DNA of 64,000 nucleotides, taken from NCBI GenBank assembly GCA_006937955.1, contig SSNP01000042.1:3174386-3238385 (forward strand). Reading direction: 5' to 3'. The first letter of the stretch is position 1. Every line of letters begins with the position of its first letter. Both the position numbers and the translations under genes were made by a program. The notes beneath the pieces were generated by a model. The model did not search any database. It had not been told where the DNA came from and saw only the letters and a program-made list of their open reading frames with translations. This DNA is from Pachypanchax playfairii (Eukaryota; Chordata; Actinopteri; Cyprinodontiformes; Aplocheilidae). Below, piece after piece: positions 12,501 through 23,813 of the stretch.

Positions 12501-15500
12501 TTGGGTTAGAGATGGAGCGACGATGATGGTGTATTAAGGCTGTTTAGACAAACTTAAGAGTGACTTTTACGATTTTCATCACTCTGAAATCCAGTTTGGC
12601 TGAAAGGCTTCAATTTGAAAACGGCTCCACGTGAACGCCACCTAAAGAAATCAGGTGATGCAGGATGTGTGCAGCTACTCAGAAAACCTCAGGTGTATTT
12701 AAATTGTACGAGTCACATGTTTCTTTATCTGTCTGTCATACGGATCCCGTGTAGCTGTGAACAATGTGTTAGAGCTGGAAACAGAGACCAGATGCTCAGT
12801 TCTGTCAGAAGATCAGCTGATGGATCTCAGACTGAAGCGTCACAGTTTGGGTTAAAACCAAAGATTTAGTTTCTTTTTAGTTTTTATAAGAAGTCTGAAG
12901 GCTTTAGATTTAAGCACTTTTCTAATAGTTAGTAAAAGTCTGTTTGTAATAATTTATTTAACAATGCAAAGAGCAGCACAACATGTAGAACATCTTAGAA
13001 GCAGCGAGGCACGTTTTCTAACTGTACATTTTAGTATTACTACACTCCTTCTATAATGAGTGAAAATAACTGTTTGGACACAGTTATTTATAGAAGGAGC
13101 TTGTGGGCAGTGAGATGTAACAGTGTGTGTTTGCTGGTCAGGGATATTACATCTGTGTGTTGGTTTCATTTAATAACTATCATGACTGAAGCTTGAGAGA
13201 TGTTCCTCATCCTGTGTGGTCAGCTGTGTTTTAAAGGTTGTTATTTTGTAATGTGATTAAAATGGGTTGGGTCACATCTTTAGAGTGAGATGAAAAGAAG
13301 TTTCTGATTTTCGTGAGATTATCGGTGACTCACCAGCTGCAGACTGGAAGCAGGTTTACAAAGGCGCCATCAAGAGGGGAAGGAAAGAATTACAATCAAA
13401 TCAGCACATGCACGTCTCTAAAGCTGACCTTGGTGATGCCCTGGTTCTTTCTGTTTATCATATTTATCATAGAGTATGTTTAGTCTGCAGCATGTGCACC
13501 AACGACCTTCTGGTCCAGCTGGTTCTTTGATACCACACTTGAAGGAATGACATTAACTCACTAACTGTTTTTATTCCAACTTCCACTGCAGCTTGAGCTT
13601 GGCTTTAGTAGAACTCTCTTCCAAGCATGGTCTCTAATCCCCCTCACTGTTCTACTTCCTAATCCTTTAAATGAATCAAGCTTGTGAGAATCATTGTTTA
13701 TACTAACTGAGTGCGATTGATCTGTCTGCAGATGTGAACGACTGTGCTGCTCAGCCATGTAAGAACGGTGGCATCTGCAGAGACCTGGATGGAGATTTTA
13801 AATGCCATTGTCCTTCTCCATACGTGGGCAAACACTGCCACTTACGTAAGTGTGATGGAGCACCACCGCCACCTCGTTTACTTGGCGATTTCAAACAGAA
13901 ACCACATGCTTTCAGTCAGTGCTGAACACTGAAACTGAAATGGAAGGCACTACAGATGAAGTTGGGATGTTGGCCAAAGGGTTGAGCTTTAGGACGATCA
14001 ATGGATGAGAGGAAAAAGCCCGACCCAGCAGAGTAATCAATACTCTAATGAAGCTGATTCGATTCCCTGCATCTTAAAGGATTTTATGGTTGCAGTAATT
14101 CCATAAGCTTCAAAGTCCTGAATAAAATAGTTGTTACATTAAAGAAAAACCAACAGTCACTGAAATAAATGGAAATTTGAAAATGTGAAAATTTTAAATC
14201 AGTACAGAATAACTTTTATAACTTTAAACTTGTCTAAGTGAATACTCTCTGAAAAACGTGTCCATCTTCATATTAAACACTCTGGACCCTCTGATGGTTT
14301 TACTATAGACTAAATAACTTCAGTAATTCAGGTCTCAGCAGGAAGTGGTGTTCTGATGTTTTATGCTGCTCTGATGAAAAATGCCTCCATAGTACTAATT
14401 AATAACTTATTTCATAATGAGATGTTATTAGAAGTTTATACAGTATTCTTGTTTATGGTGAGTGTTTCCTGTTAATTATTTAAACATATTTTTATGATCC
14501 TTCCCTGATATTTTCTATATAAAAGTCCTCTGAGTCCTTATCAGCCATTGTTGGGTCCTTCTCCTCTGGGTGTGTCCAAACATTTGCCTGTTGCTCTGAT
14601 AATGCAAAGAAAGTAAAAATAAGATCATGTTTAGTGTTTCTGTCCTGGAGAATTTATTTAATAGGCTTCTGTCACAATTATTAGAACAACAAACACTTGA
14701 AATGCAGATTTAATTTAATAAAAAAGTTAATTGAAAGTTTATTTTTTCCAGCTGCAGAACTTTTCTGATACTAGTTGATATCTGGAGAACCAGTTTTGGG
14801 TGGAACTGCTGGAAGCTGAGTCTGCCTGCTGTTTTTTTTTTAGGTTGTATTTCTCTGCTTGGCTTGGAGGGAGGAGGCATCGCTGAGTCCCAGATTACAG
14901 CCTCATCAGTCCGTTACAGTCTGCTGGGTCTGCAGCGCTGGGGTCCAGAGCTGGTCCGTCTCAACAACAAGGGACTGGTCAACGCCTGGAGCGCAGCGGC
15001 ACACGACAAGAACCCATGGCTCGAGGTGAGCTCACTCACACGTGAAAAAGATGTTTTTACTTCCAGCTGCGGTGAGATGGATACTCCCAACATGTTTGCT
15101 TTTTCTGTTCTGATCTCAGATCAACTTGCGGAGAACGATGCGCTTTACAGGCATCATCACTCAGGGTGCAAGTCGCATGGGCACAGCAGAGTTTATTAAA
15201 GTCTTTAAAGTGGCCTCCAGCCTGGACGGCAAAACCTACACCATGTACAGAACAGGAGGACAGGTGACGGACCAGGTAAGATTCACTGAATCACTGTCCT
15301 CCCAGTTCAATGTTCAGCCTTGGTGGAGGTAAATATAATGAACAACATCCAGACATGTTGCTTTGGTCCATTGTTACATGCCTTCAAAATAAAGTTCTCA
15401 TTTTAAAGCATCCACAGAAAGTACGATTATTTTGAAATGTATCACATCTTTAAACTTCTTTCTTTAGCTGTTTGTTGGGAACGTGGATAATGACAGCACG

Positions 15501-17250
15501 AAGACCAACATGTTCGACCCCCCAATCATCGCCCAGTACATTCGCATTATTCCTGTTGTGTGTCGCAAAGCCTGCACCCTACGCATGGAGCTGGTGGGCT
15601 GCGAACTCAACGGTAAACTCACAGATACACGGCTGGTCTTTACATCCCAAAACCATCTTTCATCTTTAAATTTTAATGAGAGAAATATTTCTAGAGAAAA
15701 TCCAGCAGCTTGTAGGATCAGCATGTTTCCATTAAAGGACACAAATGAAAACAGCTGATCTTTATTCAAACTACATGAGATTTACTAAAGAACATCAGAT
15801 GAAAGTAAAGGACAGAATATGTTGGTGTTGCTTTAAATCCTTCTCTCTGCTGCATATCTGTTGGATTTGATGTTTCATCATGTCAGATCAGTGTTTGTTC
15901 TTCCTTCTGTTGTCTTCCTCCTGGTTATTACTGGATTTTCTGTTGATGCTTTCATTTCTTTCTAAATGCATCTGCTTTATTTTTATATTTGCCGTATCGT
16001 TTCCTGCTGCCTGATTTACACGATCTTTGTTTAAACTCGTAGTCAAACACTTTAACCTGGTTGTGATCAGCTGGAACCACAAACAGTGTCAACAAACCAC
16101 TGAAGTTTCACTGTGACTGAACCTTAACCTTCATCACACAACAGCTTCACCTGTTCGTCACATGGTCCGTGTCTTGTTTCTGTCGTCCTCGTGTGGCTGT
16201 AACTGCTTCCTGTCTGCATCTCGTCCGTCACACTTTCGTTTAGCGTTTTCTTTCTGTTCCTTGTGTTCCGTTCCGGGTCTTCTCTTCCTGATCTCACCTC
16301 TGCAATATCTTCAAACACTTCAGGTTGTTCAGAGCCGTTGGGCTTGAAGTCTAGATTGGTGTCCGACCAGCAGATCACGGCTTCGAGCACTTTCCGCACC
16401 TGGGGCCTCGAGGCGTTCACCTGGCACCCGCACTTCGCCCGGCTTGACAAACAGGGCAAGACCAACGCCTGGACACCTGCCACCAACAGTCGATCTGAAT
16501 GGCTCCAGGTGAGAGACGAAGACAGGATGTGCATTTTCTGTTAATCTGTTTGGTAGTTTTAATTTATTTGACTTTACTCAGGTGGACCTGCGCTCTCCTA
16601 AGAAGATAACAGGAGTCATCACACAGGGAGCTAAAGACTTCGGCTCCATCCAGTTTCTTACAGCTTTCAAAATTGGTCTGAGTAATGATGGAAGGTCCTG
16701 GACTACAGTGAAGGATGAGACAACAGGCAAGGACAAGGTTGGTCCAAGAGCCCAGATGGAACCAACTAAACAGTTATAATACATCATGTAAACTCAGAGA
16801 TCCTTAAACAGGGTTCAAAATAAGGTCAGCACATGATGCAAGAAAACATGCCTGTGTATTTTATTTAAAAAGAAAATAAATTTAGATTAAAGAAAATCAC
16901 AGTATCAATTATTTTATATCTGAATGAACCAGATGTTTTATTAAACCATTTAAAACAGAAGTGCTTCAAATTTCTGTCATTGTCCAGTAACTTCACTGGA
17001 ACTGGTTTAACTTTTCTATCTGAAAACATCTTCTATATAAAATGCTGCTAGAAGATTAAATTACATACATAACTTCAGACATCTTTGTTTTCCTTCTTCT
17101 GTCTAGATCTTTCCCGGTAACAGCGACAACAACGTTCACAGGAAGAACATCTTCGAGCCGCCGCTCATCAGCAGATACGTCCGCATCCTGCCGTGGGAGT
17201 GGCACGAGCGCATCACCCTCCGAATGGAACTCCTGGGCTGTAACGAGTAG
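526..17250 (+). CDS. mfge8: mfge8: milk fat globule EGF factor 8 (lactadherin)
   Basis: Secreted glycoprotein. In the known family it bridges phosphatidylserine on apoptotic cells or vesicles to integrins on phagocytes. Ten constitutive coding exons join in frame: 526-595, 8812-8934, 9145-9276, 13732-13845, 14844-15025, 15120-15275, 15468-15612, 16324-16508, 16582-16737 and 17107-17250. The product is 468 aa: signal peptide about 1-23, EGF1 24-64, EGF2 65-108 with RGD in an extended loop, EGF3 109-146 (calcium-binding type), discoidin C1 147-307 and C2 308-468. Both C domains end in the usual Gly-Cys. The length matches mammalian MFGE8, but three EGF modules exceed the two in mouse and the one in human. 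EDIL3/DEL-1 shares the three-EGF plus two-C layout with RGD in EGF2, but neighbouring hapln3 and acan favour mfge8. A 33-nt optional exon may sit at 9853-9885. Confidence 0.93.
2440..2780 (+). repeat. Teleost interspersed repeat copy A
   Basis: Contains the phrases GGTGAGAGGCGGGGTCACAC, GGACAATTTAGAGTTACCAG and CTGCACCACCGTGCAG, which recur at 19965-20070, 45620-45848 and 47800-47930. This is a common dispersed sequence in fish genomes; its class was not settled. The first block is locally duplicated in tandem at about 2474-2520. Confidence 0.7.
3971..4023. other. Poly-G tract with assembly gap
   Basis: Eighteen G and two T, ten N (3991-4000), then 23 G. The N run is an unresolved gap inside a homopolymer, so its true length is unknown. 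Confidence 0.95.
4333..4545. mobile_element. hAT-type MITE with perfect 8-bp target duplication
   Basis: A 213-bp non-coding element bounded by inverted ends CAGGGGTAGGGAATCCTG and its complement, with further internal inverted similarity. The 8-bp direct repeat TCCTAGAT flanks it exactly (4325-4332 and 4546-4553), diagnostic of hAT-superfamily insertion. A degenerate relative is at 47955-48134. Confidence 0.9.
5555..6322 (-). mobile_element. TTAA-flanked DNA element, copy 1
   Basis: A 768-bp element with short inverted ends (AGGGACTTAAGGCA on the left, the complement of AGGGACATAAGGCA on the right) flanked by TTAA on both sides. TTAA duplications are typical of piggyBac- and Kolobok-type transposons. 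It is nearly identical to 46767-47536. Its minus strand carries the same first-exon reading frame, broken here by homopolymer length changes after about 50 codons (frame ends at 5919). No full transposase is present, so it is non-autonomous. Confidence 0.85.
5919..6122 (-). pseudogene. Broken exon carried by TTAA element copy 1
   Basis: The minus-strand frame starts MTPHARWRQLLNRKYMAAV and follows its intact twin in the second element until a one-base length difference in a G run shifts the frame. It then ends early. The protein is not assigned to a named family. Confidence 0.5.
8812..8934 (+). CDS. mfge8: mfge8 exon 2 (EGF1)
   Basis: A phase 1-1 exon of 123 nt flanked by a TTCATAG acceptor and a GTAAGT donor. 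It encodes one six-cysteine EGF module (DPC, NGGTC, CICPEGFSGELC). Confidence 0.93.
9145..9276 (+). CDS. mfge8: mfge8 exon 3 (EGF2 with RGD)
   Basis: A phase 1-1 exon of 132 nt between a GTGACAG acceptor and a GTAAGT donor. The EGF module carries SRRGDVF in its long loop. RGD in this loop is the known integrin alpha-v beta-3/5 binding motif of MFGE8 and EDIL3. Confidence 0.94.
9853..9885 (+). CDS. mfge8: mfge8 candidate 33-nt cassette exon
   Basis: A polypyrimidine tract and CCCAG acceptor precede 33 nt with no stop in the required phase, and a GTAACT donor follows. The length is a multiple of three and the phase is 1-1, so it can be included or skipped. Inclusion replaces one Asn with SVQGADLNSKTD between EGF2 and EGF3. 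Mouse has an alternatively spliced Pro/Thr-rich exon between EGF2 and C1, but no sequence match to it is claimed. Confidence 0.5.
9886..13731 (+). other. mfge8 intron before EGF3
   Basis: About 3.8 kb of AT-rich unique-looking DNA. I see no exon, RNA gene or clear transposon in it. A short GGTCC tandem run occurs near 12003-12022. Confidence 0.6.
13732..13845 (+). CDS. mfge8: mfge8 exon 4 (calcium-binding EGF3)
   Basis: A phase 1-1 exon of 114 nt with a CTGCAG acceptor and GTAAGT donor. It encodes a six-cysteine EGF module starting VNDC. CRDLDGDFKCHC fits the Asp/Asn beta-hydroxylation consensus, so this is a calcium-binding EGF module. Confidence 0.93.
14844..15025 (+). CDS. mfge8: mfge8 exon 5 (C1 domain, part 1)
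   Basis: Starts in phase 1 after a T-rich acceptor (TTTTTTTTTAG) and ends in phase 0 at CTCGAG|GTGAGC. It encodes the opening of discoidin C1, including AESQITASS and the NAWSAAAHDKNPWLE segment typical of F5/8 type C domains. Confidence 0.94.
15120..15275 (+). CDS. mfge8: mfge8 exon 6 (C1 domain, part 2)
   Basis: A phase 0-0 exon of 156 nt. It encodes the central discoidin strands including FTGIITQGA and VASSLDGKTYTMY. The matching C2 exon (16582-16737) has the same length and phase, showing the internal duplication. Confidence 0.94.
15468..15612 (+). CDS. mfge8: mfge8 exon 7 (C1 domain, end)
   Basis: A 145-nt exon, phase 0 to 1, ending at CAACG|GTAAAC. It encodes LFVGNVDNDSTKTN, the FDPPIIAQYIRI strand and the closing LRMELVGCELN of C1. 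Confidence 0.93.
16324..16508 (+). CDS. mfge8: mfge8 exon 8 (C2 domain, part 1)
   Basis: A 185-nt exon, phase 1 to 0, with a CACTTCAG acceptor and GTGAGA donor. It encodes GCSEPLGLKS, QITASSTFRTWG and NAWTPATNSRSEWLQ, the start of the second discoidin domain, which in this family gives most of the phosphatidylserine binding. Confidence 0.94.
16582..16737 (+). CDS. mfge8: mfge8 exon 9 (C2 domain, part 2)
   Basis: A 156-nt phase 0-0 exon encoding VDLRSPKKITGVITQGAKDF and the strands that follow. The donor after AAGGACAAG is GTTGGT, weaker than the others in the gene, but the frame join to the next exon is exact. Confidence 0.92.
17107..17250 (+). CDS. mfge8: mfge8 exon 10 (C2 domain, end, stop)
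   Basis: Follows a GTCTAG acceptor in phase 0. It encodes IFPGNSDNNVHRKNIFEPP and ends LRMELLGCNE with TAG at 17248-17250, the normal end of the C2 domain. Confidence 0.94.
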   Translation: MFPGNSDNNVHRKNIFEPPLISRYVRILPWEWHERITLRMELLGCNE

Positions 17251-17520
17251 CACTTCCTGTTTCCTCTACCTCTCGTCTTCTCCCCTCCCTCTCTTCTCCC
17301 TCCTCACCCACACCTGCACTTCATCGCTTGCAGCCCTAGAGGGCAGCAGAGGACCATCATTAAACTCATGCTGGTCAGCGGTGAAAGTTTGTTCCAGCAC
17401 TTGGATTTGTTTGTTTCCTGTGTCCTGCTCTTCTTCTGACCCTGAAGTGATGACTCACCTGTTCCACCTGAACCTGGTCTGTGATCACCTTCGTTAAAAT
17501 AAATGTGCTGATTCCTCCTT
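17251..17520 (+). other. mfge8: mfge8 3' UTR with candidate poly(A) signal
   Basis: A pyrimidine-rich stretch follows the stop codon, with AATAAA at 17498-17503. Further AATAAA hexamers at 18731-18736 and 19205-19210 could give longer transcripts. Which one is used cannot be read from sequence. Confidence 0.5.
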
Positions 17521-19964
17521 CCTGTGTCAGAGCTCAGAGGTATTGAGACAGCCGGTCTATCAGTTGATGCTGCTTATATTCTGACCTTTCATCAACTTTA
17601 CCTGGAACACTGAACCTCCGAGACCCACAGCTGATGATGTAAATACCACCCCCCCCCCCTCCCCAGAAACCACCTGAGCGGGACCTTTCAGGTAGATCTC
17701 CCTTCAGTACACTCCATGTGTAGAACATGCTGTGAGATGTATCAACGATTTTCTACAAAAAACAAACTTTTCTTTTATTATTTTAACAAGTAAAGAGAAA
17801 CGTGTCCTCTCATCTTTAAATGTGTTTAATTAACTGATGTAAGAAAAATGTTTATTAAACTCTTAACGTGTTTGTTTAATAGAGACGAAACCTCTTGAGG
17901 TTTGACGGGACGTGTGACAGCAGTCTGTCCGTTGGACAGTTTGTCTCTCATCCCTGTTTAACGAGGTTTCATCAGTATTCCATAAAACAGGTATTTAGAA
18001 AAATCAGAAAAAAACTAAAGTAATTTCTACTAAAAGTATTTTAAGTGTGTAAAGTCTTATTGCTTTAAGTCGACGATGTGCCAAAACATTCTCTGAATCA
18101 TCAGTTATTTTTAGATACTTCTCTGATATTGACTCTCAGCTGAGCTGGAATGTTGAGCCTGTTGTTGTTGTTGTTCAGTCAGTCAGTCGGTGTATCGGAT
18201 GGAAACAAAGACCGGAGGTTCAGGTGTGTAAACAAACAAACAAACAAACAAACAAGCACTTATTTTGTTCTTAAACAAACAGCAGAGGAGATTTAAACAC
18301 ACACTGCTTTCATGCACTGATCAGATTCTTTTATGTGTCTGAGGCGTTAATGATTCGTTTAAAAATAACCTTTTCTGTTTTAAACATTAATCACATTGTA
18401 AATTTGCAGTTTATACGACAGTTTAAGATTAAATAATCAGTAAGAGATGTTTTCTAGTTTATTTCCGTCGGTTTTGGATAAAATGAATGTTTTTCTTGTG
18501 TTTAAGTTCTGATCTTATTTTCACTTCTTTTGTATTATTGAAGTTGCAGATGCTTCTGGTTTAAAATAAACAGTATTAACATGTACAGGAAGTGGATCTG
18601 TGTAGACTGTTTTGCTGGATTCATTGAGTTTTGTTTGGTAATCAGCTTGTTGTGAACGTTTGCAGTCGAGACTTGATGATTTGTTCTGGGTCCAGCTTTA
18701 GTCCTGCTGCGGACCTGCTGATAGGACTCAAATAAAGAAACCAAATTGGATTTTTTACGGTTTCGCTGGACCTGACGTGACCCACCGCATCATCTGCACA
18801 CCCCCCCGTTCATATTCTAAACCTTCCATCCCATGAATTATGAATTTTGGGCTTGTGCAATATTATACAGTGCTAGTTTTGATAACAATGAATATTGATT
18901 GAGTATCTTTAAAAATGCATGAGGGGACAGCGGGTACTGCGGAGAGGCTGCAGACTGATGGTGGTGTTAAACACTGTACAGTATTTACTCTGATTATTAA
19001 CATCTATGTGTTTTATGAAAGTCAGAGAAAGTTCAGGTTCTTTTTATTTCTAGTTTTCTGTGACCTTAAACAACCGGATCACATTGTATCTGTATAGAAG
19101 TATAAATCCATTTCTTACTCTCTAAATTTGACTGGATTTACAGATTTATCTTTTTATTTTGCTGTTTTCAATAAGAATTTGTTTTCCTTTTTGTTCTCCA
19201 GATAAATAAAGAACTTAAAGAATACCTTGTTTAACTGTCTTGAATATCTATAAATCTGTATATAGATGGATGGAATAATAAGGTTGTGTCACTCATCATA
19301 ATGCAGAATTATCTGGAGCTGTTTTCCATTTAAAAGGTGAAAGATTAAAAGACCTGCAGCTCTGAGGGTCGTTTGGCCTGTTTAGCATTTTAGTTCCCCG
19401 GGGGTTTAATCTCACTCTGCCTGGATGAAGATGCCTTTCAAAGATTTCACGGCGTGGATTCTTCTTGTCTTATTACATGCTGTGAAGGTCACCCTCCGGT
19501 AGAGAAATACCTCTATAGGGTTGAATCACACGATCAATATGAAAATGGATTCAGATGGTGACGCTGAGGGTTAAAATCCATCTGCACTTACAGACATGGT
19601 GTAAACCTCAATGTTAACCATTGAGAAATTACTAAGAAAATAAACCAAGTGAAACCAAAGAAATTAGTCCAAAGCAAAACTTTTAATAATCCTTAATTCT
19701 CTTTAGGAAATAAATCCCATAATAGGACAAAAAATGGCTGAAGAGGTTCTTAAATTAGTTTGAAAACTGACAGTAAATCCAAACTGAGATGAAAAAGAAA
19801 AACTGTGAGAGTAAAAGTCCATGTGGCTGACATCAGCTGTTCAATCAGCTGAGACTAAACAATAAGCTTCTTCCCACGATCAGTTGTTACAATGATGAAG
19901 CTGTGTGTTCAGTCCCAGGAGAGAGAGACCTGTAAATGTACTAATAATCAGCCATGTCCTGTAC

Positions 19965-20070
19965 CCAGGTCATCCTGTTCAGGGTCACAGGGAGCTGGTG
20001 TCTGTCTCCAGAGGTCACTGGGTGAGAGGCGGGGTTACACCTGGACAGGTACGGGCAGAAAGGTCCCAGC
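19965..20070 (+). repeat. Teleost interspersed repeat fragment B
   Basis: Shares GGGAGCTGGTGTCTGTCT and GGTGAGAGGCGGGGTTACAC with the copy at 2440-2780. Only the 5' part of the repeat is present. Confidence 0.65.
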
Positions 20071-22579
20071 TGATGGGGTTGAGTTTAGTTTGAGCTGCTT
20101 TGCTGCATCTGGTCTTAAATCTGCAGGAAACCATTAAATTTCAGCCTATTAAGACATTCTGGAGTGAAATGTGCTGCTCAGAGGATCCATGACCTGGTCT
20201 CAGTTACAGGTAACAGACCGACAACCGGATCCTGATCCACACACAGATAAACCTAACAAGAACGGATCAGAACCAACTGATCTACATCCTGTTGAACATC
20301 TGTGTCCAGCTGTGTGAGTGCAGCATCAACAGGGAGAAGAACTCCAGGGTTACAGTGTCCCATCAGGCTCTGCATCACTGTCAACATCACTCCAGCTCTG
20401 TTGCATCAAATCATTAAACACATTGTATCTGAGGAAAGTGAACATTTGCACCCAAATTATTTAAATACAGTTTAAATAGAAACACCTGAGGACTCTTGAT
20501 CTGAGGAGCTTTAGTAAATCAAACAATCTCAAGCTAAAAATCCTCATCAGGGAAGTGACAGACTCTGTGTTACAGTCAAATGTTTGATTATAGTTGTTGC
20601 TGAAAAGAACAACTAGTTATGATGTTTAGGGGTCATTTACTTTCTCACCTGGACTCAAGCTGGTCTGGATAACTCCTCCCCTTTTAATAAATAAAATAAT
20701 TTGAAAACCATATTTTGTATTTGGTCATGTTCTTTGATGTAAATCTGAGACAGTCCAAAAGAAGAACTCAGAACCCGAATGTCAAGTTCTCCTCTGTGGT
20801 TGTGTTTTTAATCGGTCACCATGACAACATACCAACATTTCAGCAGATGTACCTGTGGTGACTCCAGGAGCGTGAAAGAAAATTCTGGAATCGGACATGC
20901 TGTAAAATTCAATGTAACTGTGCTTTTACAACCTTCAATAAGAAGCACAAAGTTACATCGTATCAGGTTTCAGCCTGAATCCGACTGCTGGAAACAGTAA
21001 AACATGTATGAAAATAGCAGCTGGAATCACAAAATAAGTGTTTAAATTTTAGAAATGTCTGGGTCACGTGGACAACATGACAGATCTGCTACTCTCATGC
21101 AAATTTTCTCGTCTCAATATAGTCACAAAGTATCTTAAATATGTCTCAATATTAGAGGGTTTACCGTTTAGAGAATGCTAAACCCGACTCAGACAAATTT
21201 ATTGATAAAGAAATCCTCATTAATTCCCCCAAAATGCTGCTCTTTCTTTTTTCTAACTAAACTGAAGTGTCCTCATCTTTAGGTTTAACTAGAAAACAAA
21301 AACCAGAGTAATAATAATGGAACCCTTTCAGAATAAAAGCATCAGCAGTGTCACGTCTGTGAGCGATAATGAAAGAAAGGAAATGATTCTGTGGAGTTTT
21401 TGATTTTCAGGAAACCAACAAATACACGAGCAAAGCTGGAGGCCATTTTTAAACCCACAGCAGCCCCAGAAATTTGAAGGTTGGTGTTTAAAATAAATGT
21501 TTTCTCTTCAGGATAAAAGAGTTTGGCTGGAAACATTGTGCACGGTCTTATCACCATCTTATCTCAGACCATGTTAGACTAAAGTAAACATCTGGTTCAG
21601 GAAATAGGAGCTGCTTTTTATAAAACTCATCAACATAAGCACAAAATCTGTAATATGATGTAATATGATGTAATCTGCTGGGTGGGAAGTCTTAGTTTTT
21701 ATGGATTTTAGGTGAGATTTATTTGAAAAAGTGTCTCTTTTAAAGAGTCATTACTGTTTTTAAAAACACTGAACCCCAGCAACACTTGTTGTAAAAACAG
21801 GAAACCAGTTTGTTAGTAAATACATTTCTTGGCAAACAGCTCATGAACTTTGTATCATATTTTTCTAATATTGATTATTCCAAATAACTGCCACTGATAC
21901 AAATTCAATCCTCTCTGAAACCTGATATAAATACCCCAAAATCTGAGAAATGAAAATGTACAAGGTTTCTGTTTTTATTGTTTTTTGTCCCTGATGAAAG
22001 AAACATCAAATTATGGAACTTAAAAGACATAATTCTCACATTATTCTAGATTAGGATAGAAAAATAGTAAAACATATGCAAACAGATGTTTATTAGTATA
22101 AAAGTAAAAATTTGGATAAAATTGTATAAAACATTCTCCTTCTCATTAAGAATGTGTAAAACTGTGTGTCTTGTTTTGATGTTCTGGAAACAGAACAGAA
22201 CATTTGATACAAAGATTTTTATTTATTGAATCCTCTGGACTTTAAAAACGAAATCGAATGAATCTCAAACACACTTTTAATGTCTTTAACAGGAAAAGTT
22301 AAAGAATGTTATTAGAAGAAATGCTCTAAACACATCAAAGGAACTCAGACCTCGAGGATGTTCGAGTGTGTAATTGTTTTTATTACAGACGTGGTTTAAA
22401 GAGAACTGACAGGACTCTCGGATCTGGATCCTCGTGGTTTCATCAAAGACGAGCCCGTTAACTCTCTGTAATGATGTGATGTGTCTCACTGCTCACCTTC
22501 CACTAACTCAACCAGCTCATTATTACACAACAACTCGTTTCCATGTCTGGGTCAGATTCCTGTAAAACCAGGTTCAGGG

Positions 22580-22630
22580 TTTATTATTATTATTATTATT
22601 ATTATTATTGTTATTATTATTATTATTATT
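22580..22630 (+). repeat. (TTA)n microsatellite
   Basis: About 17 tandem TTA units with one TTG interruption. Confidence 0.95.
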
Positions 22631-23345
22631 CAAACAGCTCTGGAGATCACAGTAAATTCACAGGAATTGTTTCTTGATTAAAAAACAAATGCTGCAGTGT
22701 TCTAATAACACAAAGAAATATATAACTGTGAGAAAAAAAAAACCTTAGTGTTGGATTCAACAGAGAACTTTATTCAGTTTGTTTCTCACTGGGCTGCAGA
22801 GGTTAGTGACAGACTGTAAACGGGATCCGTCAGGGAGTTTCCAAAATTTCTGAATGGAACGTTTCTGGAGTCTGGATGGAACCGGTTTGCAACCTGTCTA
22901 GAACCCGTCTTAACCTGGTTTCTGTGTGCGATGTGAGACAACCTCGAGAGACAACTAAGTCGTGACTGATTGTGATATTTAAAGCTCAACAAAACTGTAA
23001 ATAAAAAGATGAAACATTTCACACAATCTGAAACTGTGTTGTTGACATCATGTGCATTTTATTCAGTTTTGACTCGTGTAGAATTATTATAAACACGTGA
23101 GTTTCATTCCTGCTGAACAGTAAGAACCCAGTTATACAGACATTCCCTTTGTCTGACGTCTGTTCTGCATGATGACAACATAAATACAGACATGAGATTA
23201 TATTTAACATGTTAAGAATCTTTCCTACAGAACATAAATATAAGGAATAAATTTGTACATTTTCATTTCTAAGCAACTTTAGTGCTTAAAAAATACCAGA
23301 AATAAACATCCAGAAGGTTCCAGTGAAGGTATCAGCCATCAATAA

Positions 23346-23758
23346 GCTCTAAATGTTCTGGATCTTTCTGTTCCTGACTGCAGACCCCCACTCTGAGCCA
23401 GTGTGTCGCCCCTTCCCCTCCCCGCTTGTATCTAAAGCCATTATCTCCCTGTGTGTTTGAAGAGACCAGACCAGTGCTCTTCCCAAAACCTCAAGATAAA
23501 AGACTTTAGCCTGGGGCCCTGAATACCAGCAGCCCATGTGAACTGCTGGGTGGCTGTGGATTTGGAGGGGTGTAATTTCAGCATCAACCAGCCTCATTCA
23601 GGACCAGCGAGGTTAGACAAGCTGTGACCTGGAGCCCAGAGAGACAACATGACAGAGAATGGGACAGCTACGTGTGTTTGATTGACGAGACAAGGAGTTG
23701 ATTGTGTCAGTATGAGCAATGGCATGTTGTCATTAACAGAAACTCCCCACAGAAAAGG

Positions 23759-23760
<2 letters not shown>
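23346..23760. promoter_or_regulatory. Candidate conserved non-coding block
   Basis: A non-repetitive, GC-balanced stretch with high sequence complexity between mfge8 and hapln3, unlike its AT-rich surroundings. It has no coding logic: the one longer minus-strand frame has no splice or domain support. It ends at a (TG)n tract. The enhancer role is an inference from composition only. Confidence 0.3.

Positions 23761-23812
<52 letters not shown>
23761..23812 (+). repeat. (TG)n microsatellite
   Basis: About 25 uninterrupted TG units. Confidence 0.97.

Positions 23813-23813
<1 letters not shown>

Noticed and set aside
13734..13925. Start codon within mfge8 EGF3 as a separate small gene
   Set aside because: It is exon 4 of mfge8 read through its splice donor.
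23349..23597. 82-codon minus-strand frame in the non-repetitive block
   Set aside because: No recognisable domain, start context or splice partners; better read as non-coding.
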